In this document: positions 16,348 to 25,705 of the stretch, piece after piece | How positions within the stretch are numbered: position 1 is the first letter of the stretch | How the letters are laid out: every line of letters begins with the position of its first letter | Assembly (NCBI GenBank): GCA_003551965.1 | Contig: PUOC01000011.1 | Location: forward strand, 1-33,786 | Origin: Clostridiales bacterium | GTDB taxonomy: Bacteria; Bacillota; Limnochordia; Darwinibacteriales; B1SED10-159 | Length of the DNA stretch: 33,786 nucleotides | Reading direction: 5' to 3' | The notes under the pieces: model-generated | What the model saw: the letters and a program-made list of their open reading frames with translations, nothing else | Database searches by the model: none | Told to the model about the DNA's origin: nothing | Translations under genes and position numbers: made by a program

Positions 16348-17724
16348 TCCATGCACCAAAATTTGATCAATCAACCTGTTTTGCCCACATTGATGCGCTT
16401 AGCATGGCCTATTGTGGTCGGCAATGCCATGCATTTGATGTACAATGTGGTGGATACATTTTGGGTTGGACGTCTCGGGCCGAAGCCCTTGGCAGCTGTT
16501 TCGGTGTCCTTTCCCCTTCTTTTTATCGTCTTTTCCGTGGCCGCTGGGTTCTCCATTGCAGGCATTGCCCTTGTATCACAGTATACAGGGGCGCAGGATC
16601 GGGAACGGGCCAGCCTGGCCGCCGGCCAGGTATTGGTATTTTGCACAGCCTTAGCGTTTGTGCTGAGTGCTCTAGGTTTATACTTTGGGCGTGATTTGCT
16701 CCGCCTCTTGGGAACCAATCCAGAGGTGATGCCTTATGCCTGGGAATATTTCCGGATCATTGTTGGCGGCATTCCCATGATTTTCATATTTTTCGTGTTC
16801 GCTGCTATTTTGGAAGGCATAGGCGATACGATCACACCCATGAAACTGAAAGTGGCCAGCCTGCTTTTGAATATTGCCCTTGATCCCTTCTTGATCTTTG
16901 GTTGGTGGTTCTTTCCCGACCTTGGTATCGCGGGTGCAGCAGCGGCGACGGTCCTGTCTCGTACCGGGGCAACGGCTGTGGGCCTTGCCATATTGCTTCG
17001 GGGACGGGGACGTTTGCGTCTGCGCTTGCGTCATATCCTTCCTAACGGCCCCATGATAGGGCAGATTGTACGGATCGGAATTCCCGGCTCGGTGGCCCTG
17101 TCCACTGTGTCGGTGACAATGGCTGTCGTTACCAGTCTGGTGGCACAGTTCGGAACCCATGCTTTGGCAGCTTGGGGGGTGGGGAACCGGGTGTTGGCCA
17201 TCATTCGCATGCCGTCCATGGGCGTTGCCCGAGCCACGGGCGTGCTGGTGGGGCAGCATCTAGGTGCCGATCAACCAGGCCAGGCGGAAAGGACCGCTTG
17301 GTTGGGCACCGGTGTCGTTTTTGGGTTCATGCTCTTTCTGGCAGGAATCTTCTTTCTTTTTTCCGCGCAGATCATGCTTGTCTTTACCCGGGAGCCAGCT
17401 GTTATTGAAATTGGTGTCCGCTTGCTGCGGATTGGAGCCTTTGCGTACGCCTTTCTGGGGATTCAACAGGTCTTGGGCGGAGCCCTGGAAGGAGCAGGAA
17501 AGACCATTGCCCAGTCTATGTTCAACGTCATCACGTTAGGTCTGCTGCAGGTTCCTTTAGCCTATGTCTTGGCTGTCACTCTCGACGCCGGTGTCCAGGG
17601 CGTCTGGTGGGGGATGCTGGCGGCTAAGGTGCTCGGGGCAACGGCGATTTCTATGTGGTTCCGGCGGGGCACGTGGCAGAGCAAGGTGATTCGGAAGGTT
17701 GGAGTGGACAAACGCGGAGTATAG
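16348..17724 (+). CDS. MATE family multidrug/cation efflux transporter
   Basis: About 458 residues with the twelve-helix MATE pattern: two six-helix halves, the first starting LMRLAWPIVVGNAMHLMYNVVDTFWVG, with the family's GRLG...AAVSVSFP and EGIGDTITPMKL segments, the second starting IGIPGSVALSTVSVTMA and including EGAGKT. Such transporters export drugs, toxic metabolites or flavins with Na+ or H+. The start is unsure: ATG 16348 has no Shine-Dalgarno because it follows a terminator-like T7 run; a TTG at 16339 lies 7 nt behind AGGCGG, and the frame is open to 16279. The gene overlaps nothing and is followed by a 299-bp gap. The substrate cannot be told. Confidence 0.92.
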   Translation, partial: SMHQNLINQPVLPTLMRLAWPIVVGNAMHLMYNVVDTFWVGRLGPKPLAAVSVSFPLLFIVFSVAAGFSIAGIALVSQYTGAQDRERASLAAGQVLVFCTALAFVLSALGLYFGRDLLRLLGTNPEVMPYAWEYFRIIVGGIPMIFIFFVFAAILEGIGDTITPMKLKVASLLLNIALDPFLIFGWWFFPDLGIAGAAAATVLSRTGATAVGLAILLRGRGRLRLRLRHILPNGPMIGQIVRIGIPGSVALSTVSVTMAVVTSLVAQFGTHALAAWGVGNRVLAIIRMPSMGVARATGVLVGQHLGADQPGQAERTAWLGTGVVFGFMLFLAGIFFLFSAQIMLVFTREPAVIEIGVRLLRIGAFAYAFLGIQQVLGGALEGAGKTIAQSMFNVITLGLLQVPLAYVLAVTLDAGVQGVWWGMLAAKVLGATAISMWFRRGTWQSKVIRKVGVDKRGV

Positions 17725-17860
17725 CCAGCTGATTGGTGATGGCATACGATGCTGTCCCGCAGCCAATGGCAGTGGTGGTGTCAAAAAGCGGGTCTTCGAT
17801 GGCGGCAGGGATATAATCTGCCGACCGTCGGCTCCTTTGGAGTTGTGCTGCAGGGCAGAG

Positions 17861-17899
17861 GCAGGAACTCGGCGCCTGCTAGACGAAGATTCTATGTAC
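17861..17899 (+). repeat. Copy 2 of the GCAGGAA...GAAG...TATGTAC element
   Basis: GCAGGAA (17861-17867), a spacer with GGCGCC, GAAG (17885-17888) and TATGTAC (17893-17899). The block order matches the copy at 7145-7179. GCAGG and CCTGC here can also form a small hairpin. Confidence 0.4.
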
Positions 17900-17932
17900 G
17901 TCAGCAGCTCTGCTCATCAAGCTTGCATAGGG

Positions 17933-18008
17933 CAATTGGCCCCCTATTCCGTCTGGCCCTCCCCGCGGGTGGCCAGGGGATAACAGGGGCCGACGGGCAA
18001 ACCAATTG
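17933..18008 (+). promoter_or_regulatory. Nested stem-loop immediately upstream of the GNAT gene
   Basis: Three nested pairings: CAATTGG (17933-17939) with CCAATTG (18002-18008), CCCC (17940-17943) with GGGG (17986-17989), and CTGGCC (17953-17958) with GGCCAG (17971-17976). It ends one base before the GAGGTG ribosome site (18010-18015). It could modulate translation; no class was recognised. The rest of the 17725-18023 gap holds only the repeat element. Confidence 0.4.
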
Positions 18009-18023
18009 TGAGGTGTTTTACAG

Positions 18024-18497
18024 GTGCAGATTATTTCAGCCCAGCCGCAGCACGAAATCCAGTGCCGGGACATTCTGATCCATTCTCCGCTGGGGGAGAC
18101 GTATTTTTCCCGGCGATCGCAGGATGAGATAACCCAATTGCTCCAGCAAGCTGTGAAAAACGTTGAACTGTTTGCAGCCGTGGATTCGGATGGCATCTGT
18201 CTGGGGTTTGTATGGGCCCATCCTCGGGGCGCGTTTCAGATATATCCGTACATTCACATGCTGGTGGTCAAGGAAGGCTTCCGGGGCAGAGGAGTGGGGA
18301 CAGAACTGCTCCGCTACTGTGAGGATGTCTGGTTTGCCGATGCAGGGAAACTATTCTTGGTCGTGGGTGAACACAATGTCCGGGCTCGGCGCCTATACGA
18401 GCGGTTGGACTATGTCCAGGTGGGGCGAATTCCCGGGCTGTATCGAGAAGATATTGTGGAGTGTCTCATGATGAAATCGAGACCGATTGAAGGCTGA
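18024..18497 (+). CDS. GNAT family N-acetyltransferase
   Basis: 157 residues with the GNAT fold. The acetyl-CoA-binding motif A is LVVKEGFRGRGVGTELLRYCE (Q/RxxGxG/A type, about residues 83-103), preceded by the IHML strand and followed by LVVGEHNVRARRLYERLDYVQVGRIPGLYREDI, the usual 'N..A..LYe..GF' region. Acyl acceptor unknown; the closing part resembles RimI-like and general small-molecule acetyltransferases. GTG 18024 has GAGGTG 8 nt upstream. It sits alone between the MATE and BCCT genes, so it could be coordinated with either, but nothing in the sequence shows that. Confidence 0.88.
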   Translation: MQIISAQPQHEIQCRDILIHSPLGETYFSRRSQDEITQLLQQAVKNVELFAAVDSDGICLGFVWAHPRGAFQIYPYIHMLVVKEGFRGRGVGTELLRYCEDVWFADAGKLFLVVGEHNVRARRLYERLDYVQVGRIPGLYREDIVECLMMKSRPIEG

Positions 18498-18717
18498 TCG
18501 AAGCAGCTGTTTTCTGAGACTTGGCCATGCTTTCCCTGGGTATAACCGAAAATCCCAGACGTACAAAGGGCATCGAACCGCTGGGTTTAAGACGCGGCTG
18601 CCATCTGCCGGCCGGTAACAAAAGTCGAGAATATACCACTTTCACGTGTGCTCGGTTGTCTATCCTGGACTGTTTCGCCGCAACGGGCATAATCCGAAAA
18701 AGGAGGCGCAGGCTTGT

Positions 18718-20520
18718 ATGGATCCCGAACGCAGAAGAGAACTGGTGTCCAAAAGGGAACTGGCGAAAAAACTGCGCAGAGCCGAGGCGGAAGCTAGAAA
18801 GAAGGCAATTCGAGAAAGGCCGCCGTTCAAGGGTTTGCAGATCCGCCCGACCGCCTCGCTGTTTGATGAGTCAGGGAAGCAGGAGCCGGGTGAAAACAAT
18901 TGGGCCGGCTTTGGCTTTGACATCCATCCTCAAGTGACCATCGTTTCGTCAATCCTTTTGGTTGCCTTTATTGCACTGACATTGAGTTTCCCATCTCGGG
19001 CAGAAGATTTGTTCGAGAATGCACTGCATGTGATCTCCAACAACGCCGGTTGGTTTTTGATCCTCGTGGCTAATGTATTCATTGTGGCAGCGCTGTATTT
19101 TGCCCTGGGCAAGTTTGGCGAAATACGCATTGGAGGACCGGATGCCCAGCCGGAATTCACAAAAGTGGGCTGGTACGCCATGCTCCTCAGTGCCGGCATG
19201 GGCATCGGACTACTGTTTTGGAGTGTCAGCGAGCCCCTGCTGCATTTGGGTACACCATCGCCGATGTTCGGCGGCATCGCTCCCGGTTCATCGGCGGCTG
19301 CGCAGGCTTCAATGGTTACAACCTACTTCCATTGGGGAATTCATCCATGGGCGATTTATTCCATTGTCGGTTTGGGGCTGGCGTTTTTTGCCTATAACCG
19401 CGCTCTGCCCTTGACCATTCGTTCGGTGTTCTATCCTTTGATCGGCAACCGCATCTACGGTTTCTGGGGAAATGCCATTGACGTTCTTTCTGTATTGGCG
19501 ACGTTGACCGGTCTGGCCACATCCTTGGGGCTTGGAGTGGCCCAGGTAAACGCCGGACTCAGTTTCTTGTTTGACATCAGCATTGATACTACCACGCAAG
19601 TCCTGTTGATTGCCGGCATCACTGGTTTAGCCACGATCTCCGTTATGCTGGGTTTGGATGGCGGCGTCAAGCGGCTTTCAGAGATGAACATGGCATTGGC
19701 CGGCATCTTTATGCTCTTTGTGCTGTTCGTCGGCCCAAGCGTGTACATCCTCAGCGGTTTCACCCAGAATATCGGGTATTATGTCGCCCAATTTGCGGAA
19801 ATGAGCATGTGGACCGAAACATTCCGTGAGACCAACTGGCAGGGTGGCTGGACAGTGTTTTACTGGGCTTGGTGGATTTCTTGGTCACCATTTGTCGGCA
19901 TGTTCATTGCACGCATATCCAAAGGCCGTACTGTGCGCGAGTTCATCCTTGGTGTGATGCTCTTTCCCACGCTTTTGTCGTTCCTGTGGATGTCCGTCTT
20001 CGGCGGCAGTGCACTTTCCATCCAGACCAGCGGCATCGCTGACCTGGTCTCGGCAGTGCAGATTGACGAAGCAGTGGCACTGTTTGCCATGCTTGAACAC
20101 CTGCCCCTGACGCAATTGCTGTCGGTGGTGGGGGTTATCCTGGTTACCGTCTTTTTTATCACGTCCTCGGACTCCGGTTCTCTGGTTGTGGATCACTTAA
20201 CGTCCGGCGGGAAGCTGGATTCCCCGGTTCCGCAGCGGGTGTTCTGGGCGATCATGGAGGGGGTTGTGGCGGCAACACTTCTAATAGGCGGCGGGCTTAC
20301 GGCTCTGCAGACGGCATCCATTACCACCGGACTTCCGTTTGCCTTTATTTTGCTCTTGATGATCTATTCCATGTATGCAGGTTTTGCCCAGGAGTATGAA
20401 GTGGAAGAGGCGGTGCGCAGAAAACTGCAGGAGGTGGAAGAAAAACACATGCTTGATGAAGCCATAACCGAGGCTGTCCAAGACGAAGCTTTAGTGGATC
20501 CAGACCAAAAAAGCTATTGA
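18718..20520 (+). CDS. BCCT family betaine/carnitine/choline transporter
   Basis: 600-residue secondary transporter for trimethylammonium osmoprotectants such as glycine betaine. About twelve membrane helices follow a basic N-terminal tail (1-70). Family marks are SAGMGIGLLFWSVSEPL (the GMGIG unwound helix of the Na+-coupled carriers BetP and relatives), YFHWGIHPWAIY, and the signature segment FYWAWWISWSPFVGMFIARIS with its Trp-rich substrate box. The C-terminal tail is acidic and helical (EYEVEEAVRRKLQEVEE), possibly osmosensory. ATG 18718 has AAAGGAGG 11 nt upstream; the longer frame from 18646 is not needed. A strong terminator follows. The gene heads a group with the N-acetyl-beta-lysine genes, supporting an osmotic role. 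The 220-base leader (18498-18717) holds no other gene. Confidence 0.95.
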   Translation: MDPERRRELVSKRELAKKLRRAEAEARKKAIRERPPFKGLQIRPTASLFDESGKQEPGENNWAGFGFDIHPQVTIVSSILLVAFIALTLSFPSRAEDLFENALHVISNNAGWFLILVANVFIVAALYFALGKFGEIRIGGPDAQPEFTKVGWYAMLLSAGMGIGLLFWSVSEPLLHLGTPSPMFGGIAPGSSAAAQASMVTTYFHWGIHPWAIYSIVGLGLAFFAYNRALPLTIRSVFYPLIGNRIYGFWGNAIDVLSVLATLTGLATSLGLGVAQVNAGLSFLFDISIDTTTQVLLIAGITGLATISVMLGLDGGVKRLSEMNMALAGIFMLFVLFVGPSVYILSGFTQNIGYYVAQFAEMSMWTETFRETNWQGGWTVFYWAWWISWSPFVGMFIARISKGRTVREFILGVMLFPTLLSFLWMSVFGGSALSIQTSGIADLVSAVQIDEAVALFAMLEHLPLTQLLSVVGVILVTVFFITSSDSGSLVVDHLTSGGKLDSPVPQRVFWAIMEGVVAATLLIGGGLTALQTASITTGLPFAFILLLMIYSMYAGFAQEYEVEEAVRRKLQEVEEKHMLDEAITEAVQDEALVDPDQKSY

Positions 20521-20532
20521 GAGCGTTGAATG

Positions 20533-20575
20533 CAACAGCTGCAGCCCCTATTGCCGGCGGCAGCTGTTGTTTCTT
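20533..20575 (+). terminator. Intrinsic terminator after the BCCT gene
   Basis: AACAGCTGC (20534-20542) pairs with GCAGCTGTT (20560-20568), followed by GTTTCTTT. The loop is 17 nt. It begins 13 bp after the stop. Confidence 0.75.
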
Positions 20576-20620
20576 TCAGCAGAAGTTCAGACAGCTAGAT
20601 GACTTGCTTGCTGACACAGT

Positions 20621-20648
20621 TTGCGGTTTTTCCTGCATGTGGTATACT
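20621..20648 (+). promoter_or_regulatory. Probable promoter of the 204-residue protein/ablAB group
   Basis: TTGCGG (20621-20626), a 16-bp spacer and TATACT (20643-20648) with an extended -10 TGG. It is followed by an untranslated leader of about 150 bases containing a CCTGTC/GGACAGG hairpin near 20697-20712. Confidence 0.55.
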
Positions 20649-20807
20649 AAAAGCCTGGATTATATACGGTGAAAACGATGGCATGGTTCTGTGGTCCTGT
20701 CTTTTGGACAGGCTGTCCATATCGGCCCGGAACCTGCTTGTCGCGCGCCGCTTGTCCCCGGGGACTGGACGGGTGCTGCCAAATACGGCGGGATATGAGG
20801 TGAAGCT

Positions 20808-21422
20808 GTGAAAACGACCTGCAAGGATATGCCTTTCCAGCTTAATGGTTACGGTGGAGTGCTCCAGGTGATCTATGAGGAAAACCGCAGCACTCATCGC
20901 TCTGGATTCGATTTGTTTGAACGACTGGGTTTCGATTCGCAGCGCTGTATTGGCTATCCTACTATGCGCGCCTTTGTCAAGAATTATGGCGGCACAGGGT
21001 ACTATACCATAAGCGCTTGGATTCAGATTATCACAAGCTTGCGGTATGCAAGCCAGGATGGAGAAGACGCTGCAGAGGTAGTCTCCGAAATCGACAGGTG
21101 TGAGACTATGGCTGCCTGTGGTGTGCCATTCTTTGCGCACGGTTATCCGACCGCCATCTATGATGCTCCCTGTGACAATCTGCGAGGTTCGTCCCGTCTG
21201 GAATGGATCGCCGATACGTTTTTTGTTACATACCCCAGCCGAATCAATGATGATTGCATTGCGTATCTTGCCGGTTTCCGCTGGGGGTATGATGAATGGG
21301 ATGACACTGACGGCCAGCGGCGTGTTTCCATTCGACCATTGCAGAAAACGAACCGTTCGGTTTGGCAGCACTTCGTTCCTGTCATGGAGCAGCACTGTCC
21401 CCGTTGGACTTTCCAGCGCTAG
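20808..21422 (+). CDS. Hypothetical protein, 204 residues, in the osmoadaptation group
   Basis: I do not recognise this protein. It is soluble-looking, without signal peptide or membrane helix, and rich in aromatic residues. The segments [39 protein letters not shown] and [14 protein letters not shown] look constrained. GTG 20808 has GAGGTGA 4 nt upstream. The opposite strand is open over 284 codons (20595-21449), but it lacks a ribosome site and reads like a shadow. The stop lies 107 bp before ablA and a promoter lies upstream, so it may be cotranscribed with ablA and ablB. A role in osmoadaptation is only an inference from position. Confidence 0.65.
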   Translation: MKTTCKDMPFQLNGYGGVLQVIYEENRSTHRSGFDLFERLGFDSQRCIGYPTMRAFVKNYGGTGYYTISAWIQIITSLRYASQDGEDAAEVVSEIDRCETMAACGVPFFAHGYPTAIYDAPCDNLRGSSRLEWIADTFFVTYPSRINDDCIAYLAGFRWGYDEWDDTDGQRRVSIRPLQKTNRSVWQHFVPVMEQHCPRWTFQR

Positions 21423-21529
21423 ATAGACGGTGCCGTGCTGCCCGTCCAATCAGGCTGCATCAGTTGAACAGCCGGGTTGCGATTGTTTTGGACTGTAAGC
21501 AAGTTGCGTGTTTAAGGAGGAACGTCGAA

Positions 21530-22828
21530 GTGAATAAATATCAAGCCAGTATCGCCCAACTTTTGGATGCGGGCGCCGGCGCGGACCAGTGGGCCGATTG
21601 GCACTGGCAGCTGCGTCATTCCATAGACACTGTGGAGTTGTTTGAGAAGGTTTTGGGGATTACCTTTTCCGATGCGGCCCGCAGCATTTTAGAGAAGACT
21701 GTCGAGCGATTTCCCCTCTCTATTACCCCTTATTATGCGTCGCTGATTGATAGGGAACACTATAAAGAGGATCCGGTATTTAAACAGGCATTTCCCATGC
21801 CCCAGGAGCTGCGCGTGCAGGAATACGATATGGAAGATCCGCTTACGGAGGATGCAGACAGTCCGGTGCCCGGCATAACCCACCGCTATCCCGATCGGGT
21901 ATTGTTCCATGTCAGCAATGTCTGCTCCATGTACTGCCGCCACTGTACCCGCAAACGAAAAGTCGGTGACGTGGATTCGATTCCCACCAAGGAAGTTCTA
22001 CGCCGAGGCGTAGAATATATCAGGTCGACACCGGCCGTGCGGGATGTTCTGCTTTCCGGAGGCGACCCATTCTTACTCCATACCGAATACCTGCAGTGGC
22101 TGCTCGACGAAATATCGGCCATTCCTCATGTGGAGATTATCCGCATTGGTACCCGTACGCCTGTCGTTCTGCCCAGCCGGGTCACCGATGAACTCGTGGA
22201 TATGCTGCGGCAATACCATCCGTTGTGGATCAATGTACATTTTAACCATCCCAAGGAAATGACCGCTGAGGCAGCCGCGGCTGTGGCGAAATTGGCCGAT
22301 GCCGGTTTTCCCTTAGGAAATCAGAGTGTCCTTCTAGCGGGAGTCAATGACTCTGTTGCCGTTATGAGAAGGTTGTGCCACATCCTCGTCCAGCACCGCA
22401 TTCGCCCTTACTATGTTTACCAATGTGACCTGTCTGAGGGTCTGGCGCATTTCCGAACGCCTGTGGGAAAAGGCATTGAGATCATGGAAAGTCTCATTGG
22501 TCATACCAGCGGCCTCTGTGTTCCCACCTATGTAATTGATGCCCCCGGCGGCGGCGGCAAGATTCCCGTGCTGCCGAACTATATTCTGTCTTGGTCCAGC
22601 AACAAGGTAGTACTGCGCAATTATGAAGGTGTGATCACAACTTATCAAGAACCGGAACGGTACCAGGTTACCCGCTCCGACGAGCCTTGGGACGAGGCAG
22701 TGGACAAAGTGCACGAAATGACACCCATCGGTGTCGAAAAACTGCTTTCCGATGAGGACGAAGCCATATCACTGGTACCTGAAAACACAGATAGAATAGG
22801 ACGGAGAAACGGCAATGGACAGGATTGA
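21530..22828 (+). CDS. ablA: Lysine 2,3-aminomutase
   Basis: Radical SAM/PLP enzyme that moves the alpha-amino group of L-lysine to give L-beta-lysine. It is 432 residues from GTG 21530, which has AAGGAGG 9 nt upstream (the longer frame to 21362 overlaps the previous gene). The cluster motif is C132-x3-C136-x2-C139 (CSMYCRHC). Lys344 in DAPGGGGK binds PLP. Asp300 (YQCDLS) and Asp337 (VIDAPGG) match the two aspartates that hold the epsilon-amino group of lysine in the Clostridium enzyme, which argues for lysine rather than glutamate as substrate. The overlap with the acetyltransferase gene identifies the pair as ablAB, making N-epsilon-acetyl-beta-lysine, rather than a lysine-fermentation enzyme. 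Confidence 0.96.
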   Translation: MNKYQASIAQLLDAGAGADQWADWHWQLRHSIDTVELFEKVLGITFSDAARSILEKTVERFPLSITPYYASLIDREHYKEDPVFKQAFPMPQELRVQEYDMEDPLTEDADSPVPGITHRYPDRVLFHVSNVCSMYCRHCTRKRKVGDVDSIPTKEVLRRGVEYIRSTPAVRDVLLSGGDPFLLHTEYLQWLLDEISAIPHVEIIRIGTRTPVVLPSRVTDELVDMLRQYHPLWINVHFNHPKEMTAEAAAAVAKLADAGFPLGNQSVLLAGVNDSVAVMRRLCHILVQHRIRPYYVYQCDLSEGLAHFRTPVGKGIEIMESLIGHTSGLCVPTYVIDAPGGGGKIPVLPNYILSWSSNKVVLRNYEGVITTYQEPERYQVTRSDEPWDEAVDKVHEMTPIGVEKLLSDEDEAISLVPENTDRIGRRNGNGQD

Positions 22829-23663
22829 AAGGATGGACGGCTGCCTTGTCCAGCATGGACCTGAAAACGAACGCATCTATCTGATGCGGGTGGATGGGGA
22901 CATGAGCAACGGCAGTATCGTGAAATTGGTTGCGGAAGCCGAAAAACGGCAGTACACGAAAATAACAGCGAAGATCCCCAAGCGGTTGGAGGCGGCGTTT
23001 GCGGCGGCGGGGTTTGTTCGCGAAGCGGTAATTCCCGGATTCTTCCTGGGTGAAGAAGAAGCGGTGTTTATGTCACTGTTCCTCTCCAAGCAGAGAAGTC
23101 GTTTGGGTGAGAACGAAGGCTTGATTCATGATGTTCTGCGCAAGGCAGAGGAACGGGAGTCGGGGGCCCGCCCTCAGCTGGCCAAGGGGTTCACCTGGAA
23201 AGTGGCCGATGCAGTCATGGCTCCGGAGATCGCGGAGCTGTACGGGAAAATTTTTGAGACCTATCCTTTTCCCATACATGATCCCTCTTATATACAGCGC
23301 ACCATGGCAGATGGTTCGGTGGTGTACTATGCTGCCCTGAGTTCTCCAGGAAGCATTGCTGCACTGGCGTCTTCGGAACTGGATCGCCAAGCCCTGGGCG
23401 TGGAAATGACAGATTTCGCCACCGACACCGGCGTGCGGGGAAACGGTTTGGCGGCCTTTCTGTTAGCGCAGATGGAACGGGACATGGCCGAAGAGGGCTA
23501 CCGCACCGCCTATACCATTGCCAGGGCGGTGTCCTACGGGATGAACCTGACATTTGCCGGTTTGGGGTATGCATACGGCGGAACCTTGGTCAACAATACC
23601 AACATTGGCGGCCAGCTCGAAAGCATGAACGTCTGGTACAAGCCGCTGCGTCCTCAGAGCTGA
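22815..23663 (+). CDS. ablB: Putative beta-lysine N6-acetyltransferase
   Basis: 282-residue GNAT protein of the AblB type that acetylates the epsilon-amino group of beta-lysine to give the compatible solute N-epsilon-acetyl-beta-lysine. The N-terminal domain (1-120) has [39 protein letters not shown], and the catalytic half has [21 protein letters not shown]...[26 protein letters not shown] (motif A) and the C-terminal [25 protein letters not shown], characteristic of AblB. It overlaps ablA by 14 bp, so the two are coupled. The 3' end overlaps the convergent esterase gene by 10 bp. Confidence 0.94.
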   Translation: MDRIERMDGCLVQHGPENERIYLMRVDGDMSNGSIVKLVAEAEKRQYTKITAKIPKRLEAAFAAAGFVREAVIPGFFLGEEEAVFMSLFLSKQRSRLGENEGLIHDVLRKAEERESGARPQLAKGFTWKVADAVMAPEIAELYGKIFETYPFPIHDPSYIQRTMADGSVVYYAALSSPGSIAALASSELDRQALGVEMTDFATDTGVRGNGLAAFLLAQMERDMAEEGYRTAYTIARAVSYGMNLTFAGLGYAYGGTLVNNTNIGGQLESMNVWYKPLRPQS

Positions 23664-24400
23664 TACTCGTGCAAAAAGCTTGTGATTCGGTCAAACAGTT
23701 TCTGTTTCTGTGCCGGGCGCGGGTCAACGGTCAGGTTGTGCCCTGCGTCTTCCATCCAGTAGACATGACGGGCGTTGGTACCCAGATTTCGGCAGAGGAT
23801 AGTGACACTGGCTGCGTCGACCGATTGATCGTCCCTTGGGTGTACGATCAGAGTGGGGCACTGTATGTTTCCTAGCTGCTTCTTCACCTGCTTGGCCAAT
23901 AGGTGAACCTGGTAAGCAGCAGTAAGAGGAAATCGCTCGTAGCCTTGGAGAAACTGCTGCGCTTCCGCCGGCCGGGCTTTTTCGGGCCAGCGTTCGTACG
24001 GCTTGACTCTGCTGAGGATTCCTGCCAAAGGCAGTACGCGGTTTCTAGGCCTCACTGCTGCTGCCAATGTCACAAGAGCGTGCGGCTGCATCTTCGACGA
24101 CAGCTGCAGGGCCAATAGGCCTCCGAGGGAATGCCCAATCACGACAACACGGGTGCACTGCTGTTTCAGTACACTCAGACCTTCTTCAACGGAGTCATGC
24201 CAATCCTGCCACTGCACGCCTTCTAAGTCTTGGGGGCGCGTGCCGTGGCCGGCCAGCAGAGGACTGTGGACCCTGTAACCCTGTTGGTGAAGCCAGTGCC
24301 CCAAGGGATACAGTTCCGCAGGCGTACTCGTGAATCCGTGAATAAGCAGGCATCCGGTGGGTCCTCCTGTAAGGGTGTAACCATCTTTGATCGCAGACAT
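23654..24400 (-). CDS. Alpha/beta hydrolase, Est30-like carboxylesterase
   Basis: 248-residue cytoplasmic serine hydrolase resembling Geobacillus carboxylesterase Est30 and monoacylglycerol lipases. The oxyanion motif is IHGFTSTPAE (20-29), the nucleophile Ser91 in GHSLGG, the acid probably Asp190 in PRDDQSVD, and His220 in DAGHNLTVD. No signal peptide. AAGGAGG lies 8 nt before the ATG, and a promoter (TTGCTG, 18 bp, TATAAT) sits at 24439-24468. It is transcribed toward ablB and divergently from mnmA. The natural substrate is unknown. Confidence 0.92.
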   Translation of the reverse strand: MSAIKDGYTLTGGPTGCLLIHGFTSTPAELYPLGHWLHQQGYRVHSPLLAGHGTRPQDLEGVQWQDWHDSVEEGLSVLKQQCTRVVVIGHSLGGLLALQLSSKMQPHALVTLAAAVRPRNRVLPLAGILSRVKPYERWPEKARPAEAQQFLQGYERFPLTAAYQVHLLAKQVKKQLGNIQCPTLIVHPRDDQSVDAASVTILCRNLGTNARHVYWMEDAGHNLTVDPRPAQKQKLFDRITSFLHEYQL

Positions 24401-24438
24401 GGCAGGGCCTCCTTGGTCGCGCCGTATAATGCTTATTC

Positions 24439-24468
24439 ATTATAACCGAAGATCGCCATGGTCAGCAA
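24439..24468 (-). promoter_or_regulatory. Promoter of the carboxylesterase gene
   Basis: On the minus strand, TTGCTG (24468-24463), an 18-bp spacer and TATAAT (24444-24439). It lies in the divergent region with mnmA. Confidence 0.6.
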
Positions 24469-24511
24469 TGAAAGGTGCAGCCTGTGAAGTTGGAAGGGGG
24501 AGGTGCAATGA

Positions 24512-25633
<1,122 letters not shown>

Positions 25634-25705
25634 ATAGGCGAGTATACAAGATACCCTGTTTGGTAACATGATTGTCCAGGAAATATCCATGAGGAGAATG
25701 CAGCT

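Noticed and set aside
18498-18717. c-di-AMP (ydaO-type) riboswitch before the BCCT gene
   Set aside because: The GAACCGC...GGGTTTAA stretch is faintly similar, but the other conserved blocks (AGGG and the final GCTAACC region) are missing.
20595-21449. 284-codon open frame on the minus strand
   Set aside because: It overlaps the plus-strand gene with a clear ribosome site and promoter, runs through the promoter region and reads as low-complexity shadow sequence.
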